DNA of 64,000 bases from TMED14 sp963925545 (lineage in GTDB: Bacteria; Bacteroidota; Bacteroidia; Flavobacteriales; Schleiferiaceae), in the NCBI GenBank assembly GCA_963925545.1, contig CAWUSA010000008.1, forward strand, positions 1 to 64,000, given 5' to 3'. The stretch's first letter is position 1, and each line of letters starts with the position of its first letter. The translations under genes were made by a program, and so were the position numbers. Shown here piece by piece: positions 1 through 7,429 of the stretch. The notes beneath the pieces were generated by a model that was not told the origin of the DNA, searched no databases, and worked only from the letters and a program-made list of their open reading frames with translations.

Positions 1-55
1 CATTGGTTTAGTTGTTGCTGCAGTCAGCAAGAAAAACCGCCCTGAATTCGAATAA
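1..55 (+). CDS. C-terminal end of a membrane protein, possibly DUF4199 family (partial)
   Basis: An open frame enters from the left edge and ends with TAA one base before the next ATG. The visible tail reads IGLVVAAVSKKNRPEFE: the end of a hydrophobic helix followed by a charged tail, as in a small inner-membrane protein. Bacteroidota often carry a DUF4199 membrane protein directly before a dolichyl-phosphate-type glycosyltransferase, so that family is my guess from context. Only 17 residues are visible, so the family is inference. The tight junction implies co-transcription with the two following glycosyltransferases. Confidence 0.45.
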   Translation, partial: IGLVVAAVSKKNRPEFE

Positions 56-1015
56 ATGTTGGATCTCACTGTTGTCGTTCCGCTCTTCAATGAAGAGGAG
101 TCCTTGCCTGAGTTATGCGCTTGGGTTGACCGTGTATGTCAGAGCGAAGGCATCGCCTATGAAATGGTCTTGGTGGACGATGGGTCTACCGATGGCTCAT
201 GGGATGTGTTGAAGGGCTTATCCAAGGACAACAAAGCCATCACAGCTGTTCAATTCAGACGCAACCAAGGCAAGTCAGAGGCCTTGCATGTGGGATTTGC
301 TCGTGCAAAGGGCTCTGTGGTGATTACCATGGATGCAGATTTGCAAGACAGTCCAGATGAGATCCCTGGCTTGATTGCCATGATTGTTGATGAAGGCTAT
401 GACATGGTCAGTGGCTGGAAGAAGAAACGCTATGATCCCATCACAAAAACCCTACCCACCAAGTTGTTCAATGCTGCAGCACGCAGAATGAGCGGCATCC
501 ACCTGCACGATTTCAATTGTGGACTGAAGGCCTACCGTTTGGAAGTGGCCCAAGCGGTTGAGATTCAAGGTGAGATGCACCGTTACATTCCGGTGCTGGC
601 AAAAATGCAAGGCTATGGCCGCATTGGTGAGCGCGTGGTGCAACACCAAGCAAGAAAATACGGCAGCACGAAATTTGGCATGAGCCGATTCTTCAATGGC
701 ATGCTTGACCTAGTGACCATTACGATGGTGAGTAGATTTCGCCGCCGACCCATGCATCTGTTTGGCACCCTCGGTTTGATCATGTTTTTCTTCTCAGGCA
801 TTGCGCTGGTTGTGATTGGTGGCTTGAAACTATGGCGCCTATCTCAAGACCTAAGCCCAGGTCTGGTGACTGAGGATCCCTTGTTTTACATTTTCTTAAT
901 CAGCATGGTTCTAGGCACCCAACTCTTTGTGACGGGTTTACTTGCTGAGCTGGTTGTTCGGTCAGGCAAGCGCAAGCCAGATTATCTCATAGGCGAGACC
1001 ATCAATCAAGGTTGA
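56..1015 (+). CDS. Family 2 glycosyltransferase, polyprenyl-phosphate sugar transferase type
   Basis: 319 residues. The N-terminal GT-A domain has the nucleotide-binding DDGSTDGSWD (about 41-50) and the metal-binding DADLQD (about 93-98) characteristic of the DPM1/ArnC/GtrB group. These enzymes transfer a sugar from a nucleotide donor to a polyprenyl phosphate at the inner membrane. Two C-terminal hydrophobic helices (about 230-258 and 280-302) anchor the protein, as in GtrB-like members. The ATG directly follows the upstream stop, and the next glycosyltransferase starts one base after this stop, so the three genes form an operon. The sugar and acceptor cannot be read from sequence. Confidence 0.88.
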   Translation: MLDLTVVVPLFNEEESLPELCAWVDRVCQSEGIAYEMVLVDDGSTDGSWDVLKGLSKDNKAITAVQFRRNQGKSEALHVGFARAKGSVVITMDADLQDSPDEIPGLIAMIVDEGYDMVSGWKKKRYDPITKTLPTKLFNAAARRMSGIHLHDFNCGLKAYRLEVAQAVEIQGEMHRYIPVLAKMQGYGRIGERVVQHQARKYGSTKFGMSRFFNGMLDLVTITMVSRFRRRPMHLFGTLGLIMFFFSGIALVVIGGLKLWRLSQDLSPGLVTEDPLFYIFLISMVLGTQLFVTGLLAELVVRSGKRKPDYLIGETINQG

Positions 1016-1016
1016 G

Positions 1017-1985
1017 ATGCGCTACTCTCTGATTTCACCGACCTTCAAGCGGCCGGATGAGGTGAGTGAATTCATCGCATCCATAGCTAAGCTGTCCTAC
1101 CCTAGGGAGGCTTTTGAAGTGATTTTGGGTGATGGCACGCCGGGCGATGCCCTGCGTCCAATCATCAAACAGGTAGCTAACGATGTGGATTTGCCAGTGA
1201 AGGTGGTTTACCAGGAATTCTTGCCAGTGAGTGATGCCAGAAATTTGGCTGCTGCAGCTGCAGAAGGCGATGTCTTGATTTTCCTGGATTCTGATTGCTT
1301 GCTGCCAAAAGACTACCTCAACAAGGTGGATCATGGGTTAACAAGGGATGGTTGGGATGCCTTTGGTGGTCCTGATGCGGCACCTTCAGATTTTTCCCAT
1401 TTGCAAAAGGCCATCAACTATTCCATGACTAGCCCATTGACCACTGGCGGTATTCGTGGTGGTAAGCAAAGCACGTCGACGTATTACCCCAGAGGTTTCA
1501 ACATGGGCATGAAAGCAATGGTTTTCAAGGCAGTGAAAGGCTACGACACAGCCTTCAAGTGCGGCGAGGATGTTGAGCTGTCAATCCGAATCAAAGAAGC
1601 TGGCTACAAGGTGGGATTGATTCCAGAGGCTGTGGTCTGGCATAAGCGCCGATCGAATTTAGGCCAATTTTACAAACAGGTGAGGCGATTTGGTTCTGCG
1701 CGCATTGCCTTAGCAAGGCAGCACAAAGGACAGATGAAGGCTACGCATGCTTTCCCTGCTGTTTTCATGTTTGCGTGGGTGGCAGCCTTTGCCTTGCATG
1801 TGACACAGGTCTTTACGCTGGGTATTTATGCCTTTCACGCCTACTTCTTGGTGATTGCTATCCTGAGTTCCATCAAGCATCTCAACCCTTTTGTTGGCTT
1901 GCTTTCTATGGTGTCAACTGCGGTGATGTTTGCTGGCTATGCGTCAGGTTTCATGGCTGCCCTGGTGGGGCGACCTGCAAAATAA
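1017..1985 (+). CDS. Family 2 glycosyltransferase with C-terminal membrane helices
   Basis: 322 residues. A GT-A fold starts at the N-terminus (SLISPTFKRPDEV). It carries the metal-binding FLDSDCLLP (about 89-97) and a downstream GEDVELSIRI motif, the usual ED-box of processive or surface-polysaccharide glycosyltransferases. The last 80 or so residues are hydrophobic with two or three membrane helices. It is second or third in an operon with the polyprenyl-phosphate glycosyltransferase, suggesting a shared role in building a lipid-linked surface glycan (inference). It converges on aroQ only a few bases away. Confidence 0.85.
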   Translation: MRYSLISPTFKRPDEVSEFIASIAKLSYPREAFEVILGDGTPGDALRPIIKQVANDVDLPVKVVYQEFLPVSDARNLAAAAAEGDVLIFLDSDCLLPKDYLNKVDHGLTRDGWDAFGGPDAAPSDFSHLQKAINYSMTSPLTTGGIRGGKQSTSTYYPRGFNMGMKAMVFKAVKGYDTAFKCGEDVELSIRIKEAGYKVGLIPEAVVWHKRRSNLGQFYKQVRRFGSARIALARQHKGQMKATHAFPAVFMFAWVAAFALHVTQVFTLGIYAFHAYFLVIAILSSIKHLNPFVGLLSMVSTAVMFAGYASGFMAALVGRPAK

Positions 1986-1988
1986 AGG

Positions 1989-2423
1989 TCAGTCCTTGCC
2001 GAGCAAGGCTTCCATGCCTAGTCGGTAACCCAACCATCCAAGCCCTGAGATCGTTCCAATCACATGGGGAGCCATCAAAGACACATGCCTGTAGTCTTCC
2101 CGTGCGTAGGTGTGACTTAAGTGGATTTCCAAGCAGGATGCGTCCAGACTGGCAATGGCGTCGGCCAATACCACTGAGCTGTGTGTGTAGCCGCCGGCAT
2201 TGATCAGAAAGCCCACGCCGGGTCCATCATGCTTGTGCAGGTATTGAACCAATTCACCTTCTATGTCACTTTGAAAGTGATGCAGCTGGACATCGGGCCA
2301 GCTTTGGTTGAGCCACCCTTCCCACAGGGGGATTTGCATGGCCAGGGTTTGATTGCCATACAATTCTGGTTGGCGCTTGCCAAGCTCGCCTAGGTTGGCG
2401 CCATGTACAATGTGGAGTTCCAT
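1989..2423 (-). CDS. aroQ: 3-dehydroquinate dehydratase, type II
   Basis: 144 residues, normal for the type II dodecameric enzyme, which removes water from 3-dehydroquinate in the shikimate pathway in the cytoplasm. The N-terminus (HGANLGELGKRQPELYG) matches the family signature including catalytic Tyr22. NAGGYTHSSVVLADAI and the HLSH...RE segment supply the substrate pocket and the catalytic His. One oddity is HLSH where many homologues have HLSN. The ATG sits four bases after TAACTTCG, a near-consensus -7 element, so the message is probably leaderless. The divergent neighbour is xerD. Confidence 0.95.
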   Translation of the reverse strand: MELHIVHGANLGELGKRQPELYGNQTLAMQIPLWEGWLNQSWPDVQLHHFQSDIEGELVQYLHKHDGPGVGFLINAGGYTHSSVVLADAIASLDASCLEIHLSHTYAREDYRHVSLMAPHVIGTISGLGWLGYRLGMEALLGKD

Positions 2424-2427
2424 GGGG

Positions 2428-2435
2428 CGAAGTTA
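2428..2435 (-). promoter_or_regulatory. Putative -7 element for aroQ, leaderless type
   Basis: TAACTTCG on the minus strand matches the Bacteroidota -7 consensus TAnnTTTG at all but one base. It ends four bases (CCCC) before the aroQ ATG. No clear -33 TTTG was assigned. Confidence 0.45.
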
Positions 2436-2483
2436 GGTCATGTTGGATTTGCCTTACCATGAGATGATGCCTACTTTCATGGC

Positions 2484-3377
2484 ATGACCTGGCCACAAGC
2501 AATTCGCAATTTCATGGACTACCTTAAATTGGAGCGTGGCTTGAGTGAACACACGCAAAAGGCCTATGCGCAAGACCTCAAGTCATTGGCTCAATGGGCT
2601 GAGGGCATTGAACCGACTGCGATGAACCAGGAGGCAGCAAGGCATTTCATTCAGCATGTGGCAAAGCAAGGGCGTTCTGCCAACTCTCAGTCACGCATGC
2701 GATCGACCCTGCGGATGTTCTACCGCTTCCTTGTTGATGAGGTGGAAGGTCTAATCAACCCCATGGAGGGCATTGAGGCACCGATGAAGCCCAGCTACCT
2801 CCCAGTGTTTTTAACGGAAGCTGAGATGCAATGCTTGTTTGACGCCATTGAGCGTGGTGCGCCTGGTGGGGAACGAGATCACGCCATGTTGGAGACCATG
2901 TATGCCTCTGGTGTTAGGGTGAGTGAGCTCATTGAGCTTCGCATCAGGGATTTGGACCTTGACAACAAGGTCATGCGGGTGATTGGCAAGGGCGACAAGC
3001 AGCGTTTACTGCCCTTGCATGATGAGGCAGTGAGGGTCCTGAAGCATTACCTCTTGCAAGTGAGGGCGCATGGCAAGGTTCAACCAGACTTTTCTGACCA
3101 TGTATTCCTCAACCAACGGGGAGGAAGGTTGAGTCGTGTGTCAGTGTTCAAACGTTTGAAGCAGCTGGTTGAACGGGCAGGAATTGAAAAGAACATCAGC
3201 CCGCATAGCATTCGGCATAGCTTTGCCACCCATTTGGTGCAAAACGGTGCAGATATTCGCATGGTTCAGGTGCTTCTAGGTCATGTCAGCATCACCAGCA
3301 CAGAGATTTACACCCACTTGGAGCAAAAGCAGTTGGAGGATACGATGAAGCGCTACCACCCGCAGGCCTTAAAATAA
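2484..3377 (+). CDS. xerD: Tyrosine recombinase XerD
   Basis: 297 residues, typical for housekeeping Xer recombinases that resolve chromosome dimers at dif. The SAM-like N-terminal DNA-binding domain covers about 1-95. The catalytic domain shows Arg145 (SGVRVSEL), Lys172 (GKGDK), His241 and Arg244 (HSIRHSFATHL), His267 and the nucleophile Tyr276 (STEIYTH); all six are present. Length, intact motifs and the neighbouring aroQ argue for the chromosomal enzyme rather than a phage integrase. XerC and XerD are hard to separate by eye; XerD is the better match. TACTTTCA lies four bases before the ATG, a degraded leaderless-type promoter. Confidence 0.9.
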   Translation: MTWPQAIRNFMDYLKLERGLSEHTQKAYAQDLKSLAQWAEGIEPTAMNQEAARHFIQHVAKQGRSANSQSRMRSTLRMFYRFLVDEVEGLINPMEGIEAPMKPSYLPVFLTEAEMQCLFDAIERGAPGGERDHAMLETMYASGVRVSELIELRIRDLDLDNKVMRVIGKGDKQRLLPLHDEAVRVLKHYLLQVRAHGKVQPDFSDHVFLNQRGGRLSRVSVFKRLKQLVERAGIEKNISPHSIRHSFATHLVQNGADIRMVQVLLGHVSITSTEIYTHLEQKQLEDTMKRYHPQALK

Positions 3378-3682
3378 AATCTAGGTTGGGTAAAATGTGC
3401 TTGCATATGATAAGCGCCGGTGAACCAGAAAAGGTAAAGTCAATGGTACAAGATCATTTCTAACGCTATTGAGCATATTCAGTTTACACGAGTCAAGTCA
3501 TATATCCTTGATTACCTCAGGGGGACTTGAACAGCAGACGTTTACTTTAGAAATTATAGATAGACTAACCGATTTCCAAAGTCAGTATTGAAAACACACT
3601 AAAACTTGAGTAATTATCAAACAATCAGTAACATATAATAAATGTTATTTGTAGCTTAGTCATCTAAACAAAAAAGAATAAC
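3378..3682. other. AT-rich intergenic stretch without a convincing gene
   Basis: About 300 bases between xerD and the orphan membrane protein hold no open frame with coding character. Base composition drops sharply compared with xerD. A short segment at 3515-3532 resembles the T-arm of a tRNA read on the minus strand (GTTCAAGTCCCCC) but has no pairing stem. No promoter of the usual TAnnTTTG form is obvious before the next gene. Confidence 0.6.
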
Positions 3683-4096
3683 ATGGAAAATTCAAAAATT
3701 GATTTTGGGCAAGTTATAGCTCGCATAATTACATTACTAATTGTTAAACCTTTTACGCTTCCTTTTAAAATTTACAGAAACACTCTTGAGAGTCTTTCTA
3801 ATAGTGCTGACAAAACTTCCTCAGAAAGTGCATTAGATAAAGAGTTCCCGTTGTATGTCTGGTCTGTTGGTTTGTATGATGCGATTATTGCATTAATTTA
3901 TCCTTTAGGCTTTATATCTGCTGTAATTACAACTTATGGTGCGAAAGATTATTATACTGACGAGTATGACTGGCAAGTGTTTATTTATATGCTTATCTCT
4001 ACCTACTTTCTTCCATTGGTCTTTGGGTTATTAAAGGAACTTCTTAGTATTACATTAAAAATGTTATTGTATTTAAAAATTATTTCAAAACAATAA
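3683..4096 (+). CDS. Orphan small membrane protein, unknown function
   Basis: 137 residues that I do not recognise. Hydrophobic stretches lie at about 12-30, 58-85 and 100-135, so two to four membrane helices are likely, with a Ser-rich polar linker at about 40-55. Codon use is strongly AT-biased. Hand counts give about 27% and 25% G+C for the rows starting at 3661 and 3721, against 50% for the row at 2521 in xerD. It also lacks the TAnnTTTG-plus-start arrangement of its neighbours. Together these suggest recent acquisition. It may be a real gene, as the frame is intact and the membrane pattern is coherent, but no function can be assigned. Confidence 0.6.
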   Translation: MENSKIDFGQVIARIITLLIVKPFTLPFKIYRNTLESLSNSADKTSSESALDKEFPLYVWSVGLYDAIIALIYPLGFISAVITTYGAKDYYTDEYDWQVFIYMLISTYFLPLVFGLLKELLSITLKMLLYLKIISKQ

Positions 4097-4144
4097 CTTT
4101 AAATATTACAAAATACATCTAGCAACTAGATAACTTGCATATCT

Positions 4145-4161
4145 TCTGATTTCAAATCAGA
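4145..4161. terminator. Possible weak bidirectional hairpin
   Basis: A palindrome TCTGATTT-C-AAATCAGA overlaps the stop of the pterin dehydratase gene and lies downstream of the orphan membrane protein. It is AT-rich with no strong T tract, so terminator function is uncertain. Confidence 0.3.
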
Positions 4162-4465
4162 CACTTCTATGGCTCTGCTGAACTTCATTATGTATTTTAT
4201 TTATAACGCTTGCTAATTTAAAATCCAGTAACGTGACACCATCAACATCGTGTGTTGTAAGCCTTATATATAGAGTCTTATAGGTATTTGTCCACTCTGG
4301 ATGATGATTTAATGATTCGCATTCAATAGCAATTCTATTCATGGCAGACATACAGACTTTGAAATTAACAAACTGAAACTCTGTCTGTAACGCATTGTCA
4401 TAAAAATTCCAACCCGGTAAAGACTTCAATTTTTTTCTTATTTCAGCATCTGTTAGTTTTTTCAC
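4157..4465 (-). CDS. Pterin-4a-carbinolamine dehydratase family protein
   Basis: 102 residues, full length for the PCD/DCoH family, which dehydrates 4a-hydroxytetrahydrobiopterin made by aromatic amino-acid hydroxylases. The active-site signature CESLNHHPEWTNTY (about 49-62) with the paired His residues, and LTTHDVDGVTLLDF further on, are intact. The start is GTG, chosen because TACCTTTA ends exactly four bases upstream, the same leaderless layout seen at many other genes here. The gene is AT-rich like the adjacent orphan protein. No phenylalanine hydroxylase is nearby, so the physiological partner is unknown; it could also act on molybdopterin-like pterins. Confidence 0.88.
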   Translation of the reverse strand: MKKLTDAEIRKKLKSLPGWNFYDNALQTEFQFVNFKVCMSAMNRIAIECESLNHHPEWTNTYKTLYIRLTTHDVDGVTLLDFKLASVINKIHNEVQQSHRSV

Positions 4466-4469
4466 CTTC

Positions 4470-4477
4470 TAAAGGTA
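4470..4477 (-). promoter_or_regulatory. -7 element for the pterin dehydratase, leaderless with GTG start
   Basis: TACCTTTA on the minus strand fits TAnnTTTG with one change at the last base. Four bases (GAAG) separate it from the GTG start codon. Confidence 0.5.
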
Positions 4478-4564
4478 GGCATATCATCAGCTATCAATTC
4501 TACTACGAAGGTTCAAATTATGTATTCTGAAGATTGGATGTTCTTCAAGACTCCATAGAAATTA

Positions 4565-4581
4565 ACCGGTGTCAAGCCGGT
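4565..4581 (-). terminator. Putative terminator of the GWxTD/glycosyltransferase operon
   Basis: Read on the minus strand, ACCGG-CTTGACA-CCGGT forms a five-pair stem followed by TAATTTC, shortly after the glycosyltransferase stop. The stem is short and the T tract is broken, so this is tentative. Confidence 0.35.
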
Positions 4582-4591
4582 GAGGACGTGT

Positions 4592-5629
4592 TCAGTGCCT
4601 TGAGGTGGCAAGGGCAGAAGGCTGGATAACCGTTTGCTTTTTGACGTAGACATCCCAGAGTATAGACCCTTTGTAGCTACCGTTGCTAGGCCACCCCTTT
4701 TTCGTATTAGGTCTCAATGAGAAGCTACTAAACATCCGGAAAAAGGCCATGTGTGCACGTATAATGGCCAAACAATGGCTGCCTTTGCCCTGTGTCAAGT
4801 AGACCAACCCTGCCAGTCCATCCAAGAACAGCCGAGCTGCTACAATCCGCATGGCTGATCCTGTGGGAAGGTTTTTAACGACGATGAGCAGGCTGTTTCT
4901 GAAGTTCAAAAAGGTTTTCTGAGGCGATAAGGCATCGAGTGTGCCACCGCCAACATGCAAGACGGATGAGCCACCATGGGCTTCGACGCTGTAACCATGC
5001 AGTTGCATGCGCCAGCACAGGTCGATTTCTTCCATGTGAGCGAAGAGTTGTTCGTCAAGCCCCCCCGCTTGCTGGTAGGCTGAGACCCGTACCATCAAGC
5101 AGGCACCTGAGGCCCAAAAGACCTTGCGGGAGAGTTGCCCATCCACCTTGTCATACTGTCCATCGTCTTTTTCAATGTAAGACATCACGCGACCTGCTGC
5201 AAATGGGTAGGCCAGTGCGTCCATGTAGCCGCCTGCTGCACCTGCGTATTCAAAGTAGTCAGGTCGTTTGTGGTCAAGAATTTTTGGTTGGATGGCAGCG
5301 AGGTTTTCACTAGCGTCCATTCTGTCAACCAGGGGTGTCAGCCAGCCTTCAAGGGGCTCGATATCTGAGTTCATCAAGACGGCGTAACGGATGTCTTTGA
5401 TCTCAGATAGGGCTCGGTTGTAGCCGCCAGCATAGCCGTGATTGCTTCCTAGATCAAGCCATTCAACGGATGGCGCATTGGCGGCAACCCATGATTGGGA
5501 GCTGTCACTGCTTCCGTTGTCTGCGACGATGACCCTTGCCCCAGGGCTGCGTTCAACGACGAGATTCAGGAAGGATTCAAGCCAGTGCTTGCCATTCCAG
5601 TTGAGGATGATGACTGCAACATGTTTCAT
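4592..5629 (-). CDS. Family 2 glycosyltransferase, rhamnosyltransferase-like
   Basis: 345 residues. A GT-A domain begins at the N-terminus (VAVIILNWNGKHWL), with ADNGSSDSS for the nucleotide, LMNSDIEPL for the metal, and a GGLDEQLFAHMEEIDLCWR acceptor-side motif typical of WbbL/rhamnosyltransferase-like enzymes. A moderately hydrophobic C-terminal segment may associate with the membrane. Its ATG overlaps the stop of the upstream GWxTD gene (ATGA), so the two are translationally coupled. Likely role: adding sugars to a cell-surface glycan in the cytoplasm (inference). Confidence 0.88.
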   Translation of the reverse strand: MKHVAVIILNWNGKHWLESFLNLVVERSPGARVIVADNGSSDSSQSWVAANAPSVEWLDLGSNHGYAGGYNRALSEIKDIRYAVLMNSDIEPLEGWLTPLVDRMDASENLAAIQPKILDHKRPDYFEYAGAAGGYMDALAYPFAAGRVMSYIEKDDGQYDKVDGQLSRKVFWASGACLMVRVSAYQQAGGLDEQLFAHMEEIDLCWRMQLHGYSVEAHGGSSVLHVGGGTLDALSPQKTFLNFRNSLLIVVKNLPTGSAMRIVAARLFLDGLAGLVYLTQGKGSHCLAIIRAHMAFFRMFSSFSLRPNTKKGWPSNGSYKGSILWDVYVKKQTVIQPSALATSRH

Positions 5630-7098
5630 CCGCCCCCTGAGTTGAAAAAGAGGTTGTTGTTGATGCGCGATCCAAATTTCTCACCATCACTGGACCCTGT
5701 TTGGTCGATGTCATCGGTGATGTAGGATCGTTTTTGGATGGCTATCCGCCATTTAGGGTTTTGCATTTCACCTATGGCATTGGAGTGGATGAGGTCGTAG
5801 TTCCTGCCAACGGTGCTGTTGTTGACAAAGACAAATAACTTGTTGATCTGGTAGGGGGCATTGCTGGCTTCCAGTTGGTTGTATTGCCATATTTCATAAG
5901 GGTAGCCATCGTTTTCAAAGGGCCGTTTCTCTGTCAATGTGGGTGTGCCATATTGCAGGAATATTCGCCCTCTATCAGTTAGAAATCCATGAATAGCCCG
6001 GCTCCCATAGGTCCTTTCAACCTCTGCAACAATCGCTTTGTAGGACTTGCAGGCTTCCTCAGGGTTGCTTAGGTAATTTTCTTGCCAGTAGCGTTGGCCA
6101 AAACGCCATTTCAAGGTGTCATTGCCGCGTTCAAGTAAATGATCTAATTGGCGTCGTTGACTGGATGTGGCGATGGGGTAGAGGCTGCTGATGTTGAAAT
6201 CCAAGCTGTCACCCGTTCCAAGTAACGCCACCCAGTGTGGCATTAGGGATGTGGTGCTGAGTGATTCCAGCTCTTGTGGGTTGTACCGATTGAAGGTGAT
6301 GCTGGTGATGTCAGTTGCTGCGCTATCGTTGCCTTCGACCCACAGCTTCATGACCAGGTTGTAATGCCCCGATGGCAGTGCTGAGATGTCCATACTTTGC
6401 ATGTTGGGTTGAAGCACTTGTCCTGCAGGGATCATGACTTGGCCATTGTAAATTCCGAGGTTTTTATTGCTGGTGCTTTGGAGTTCATAGCTCAACAAGC
6501 CCCGTTTGCCTTGGGGTAGATCATACGTTTCTGTGTAAAACCGGAGGGTTGCGCTGTCCCCTGTGATCCATGCTTCTCCCATTTGAGGTAATGGCTGGGT
6601 AGCAAAACCATAACGGGCCATCCAGGGCAGGATGGTTGCGCCAACCAAGGGCTCATCTGTCAGCAATATTTTTGAGATGGATGCCTGGATATCAGCGATG
6701 TGAATTTGACCTTGAAGGCTATCCCACAAGTCAGGTGAATGCTCAAAGGCAATGGATACAGTCCATAGCCCGGTGTCTGCGGGTAGGCGAACGCCCTGTA
6801 CAAAAGTTGAGTGTTCCCCTGGCGGAAGAGAGATGTTGATGCGGTCCATGGAGGCCATGCCGTCTTTGCGATGGATGACCAAGGAAATATCCGTGCTGTG
6901 TGATTCAAGCGATGCCTCTCGTTGCATGGAAAATAAGACATCAACATAATGGCCGATTTCGGGATGCCAGTAGGGCAATGCTTGGACAGCGATCTGAGGA
7001 CTGATACTTTGCGATAATGCACTTAATCCACTCATCAACAGAAGGATGCTAAGCTTTAGCGACCGATATGGTTGTTTGTCCATGATGCTGTGTATCAT
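5626..7098 (-). CDS. GWxTD domain-containing exported protein
   Basis: 490 residues. Residues about 12-30 form a signal peptide (LSILLLMSGLSALSQ). The C-terminal third carries the GWxTD-domain core: a WRFGQRYW helix, YGSRAIHGFLTDRGRIFL and QYGTPTLTEKRPF. The family is typical of Bacteroidota and is exported; its function is not established. The eponymous motif reads GFLTD here, so the Trp is replaced by Phe. The region before it (about 30-330) looks like beta-sandwich repeats. It heads an operon with the following glycosyltransferase. The ATG at 7098 is four bases after TAACTTGA, a degraded -7 element; a second in-frame ATG lies 15 bases in. Confidence 0.85.
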   Translation of the reverse strand: MIHSIMDKQPYRSLKLSILLLMSGLSALSQSISPQIAVQALPYWHPEIGHYVDVLFSMQREASLESHSTDISLVIHRKDGMASMDRINISLPPGEHSTFVQGVRLPADTGLWTVSIAFEHSPDLWDSLQGQIHIADIQASISKILLTDEPLVGATILPWMARYGFATQPLPQMGEAWITGDSATLRFYTETYDLPQGKRGLLSYELQSTSNKNLGIYNGQVMIPAGQVLQPNMQSMDISALPSGHYNLVMKLWVEGNDSAATDITSITFNRYNPQELESLSTTSLMPHWVALLGTGDSLDFNISSLYPIATSSQRRQLDHLLERGNDTLKWRFGQRYWQENYLSNPEEACKSYKAIVAEVERTYGSRAIHGFLTDRGRIFLQYGTPTLTEKRPFENDGYPYEIWQYNQLEASNAPYQINKLFVFVNNSTVGRNYDLIHSNAIGEMQNPKWRIAIQKRSYITDDIDQTGSSDGEKFGSRINNNLFFNSGGG

Positions 7099-7129
7099 GG
7101 GCTCAAGTTAATTACTTTTGTGCCGCATT

Positions 7130-7217
<88 letters not shown>

Positions 7218-7223
7218 GAAAAG

Positions 7224-7255
7224 AAAACCCGCCCAGTAATCTGTGCGGGTTTTTT
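7224..7255 (+). terminator. Intrinsic terminator of tRNA-Ser
   Basis: AACCCGC (7226-7232) pairs with GCGGGTT (7245-7251), followed by a run of T. It lies 8 bases past the tRNA CCA end. Confidence 0.85.
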
Positions 7256-7389
7256 GTTGACTGACTGCTTGAAGATTGCTTCAAGGAGGTGATTTCTTGG
7301 TTTTATGGTTGACTGGTTTGATCCCCCTTAATTTTACGGATCTAACGTTAAAACACCCTTTAGAGCTGTTATCTAGAATCATTCTATTG

Positions 7390-7397
7390 TATGTTTG
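7390..7397 (+). promoter_or_regulatory. -7 promoter element for the porin operon
   Basis: TATGTTTG matches TAnnTTTG exactly and is followed by CGCC. The porin ATG is 32 bases downstream, so this unit has a conventional leader, unlike many neighbours. Confidence 0.5.
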
Positions 7398-7429
7398 CGC
7401 CTCAATTCAAGCCATTCAAATAAAAGGTC

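Noticed and set aside
1775..2203. 142-codon frame across the glycosyltransferase/aroQ junction
   Set aside because: It overlaps two well-supported genes in other frames and its translation is Cys/Arg-rich with no recognisable pattern.
2484..3377. XerD as a phage or island integrase driving the AT-rich region
   Set aside because: Length, motif quality, normal composition and the aroQ neighbour fit the housekeeping recombinase.
3515..3532. tRNA T-arm-like fragment as an attachment-site remnant
   Set aside because: The loop resembles TTCAAGT but the five bases on each side do not pair and no acceptor strand follows; chance cannot be excluded.
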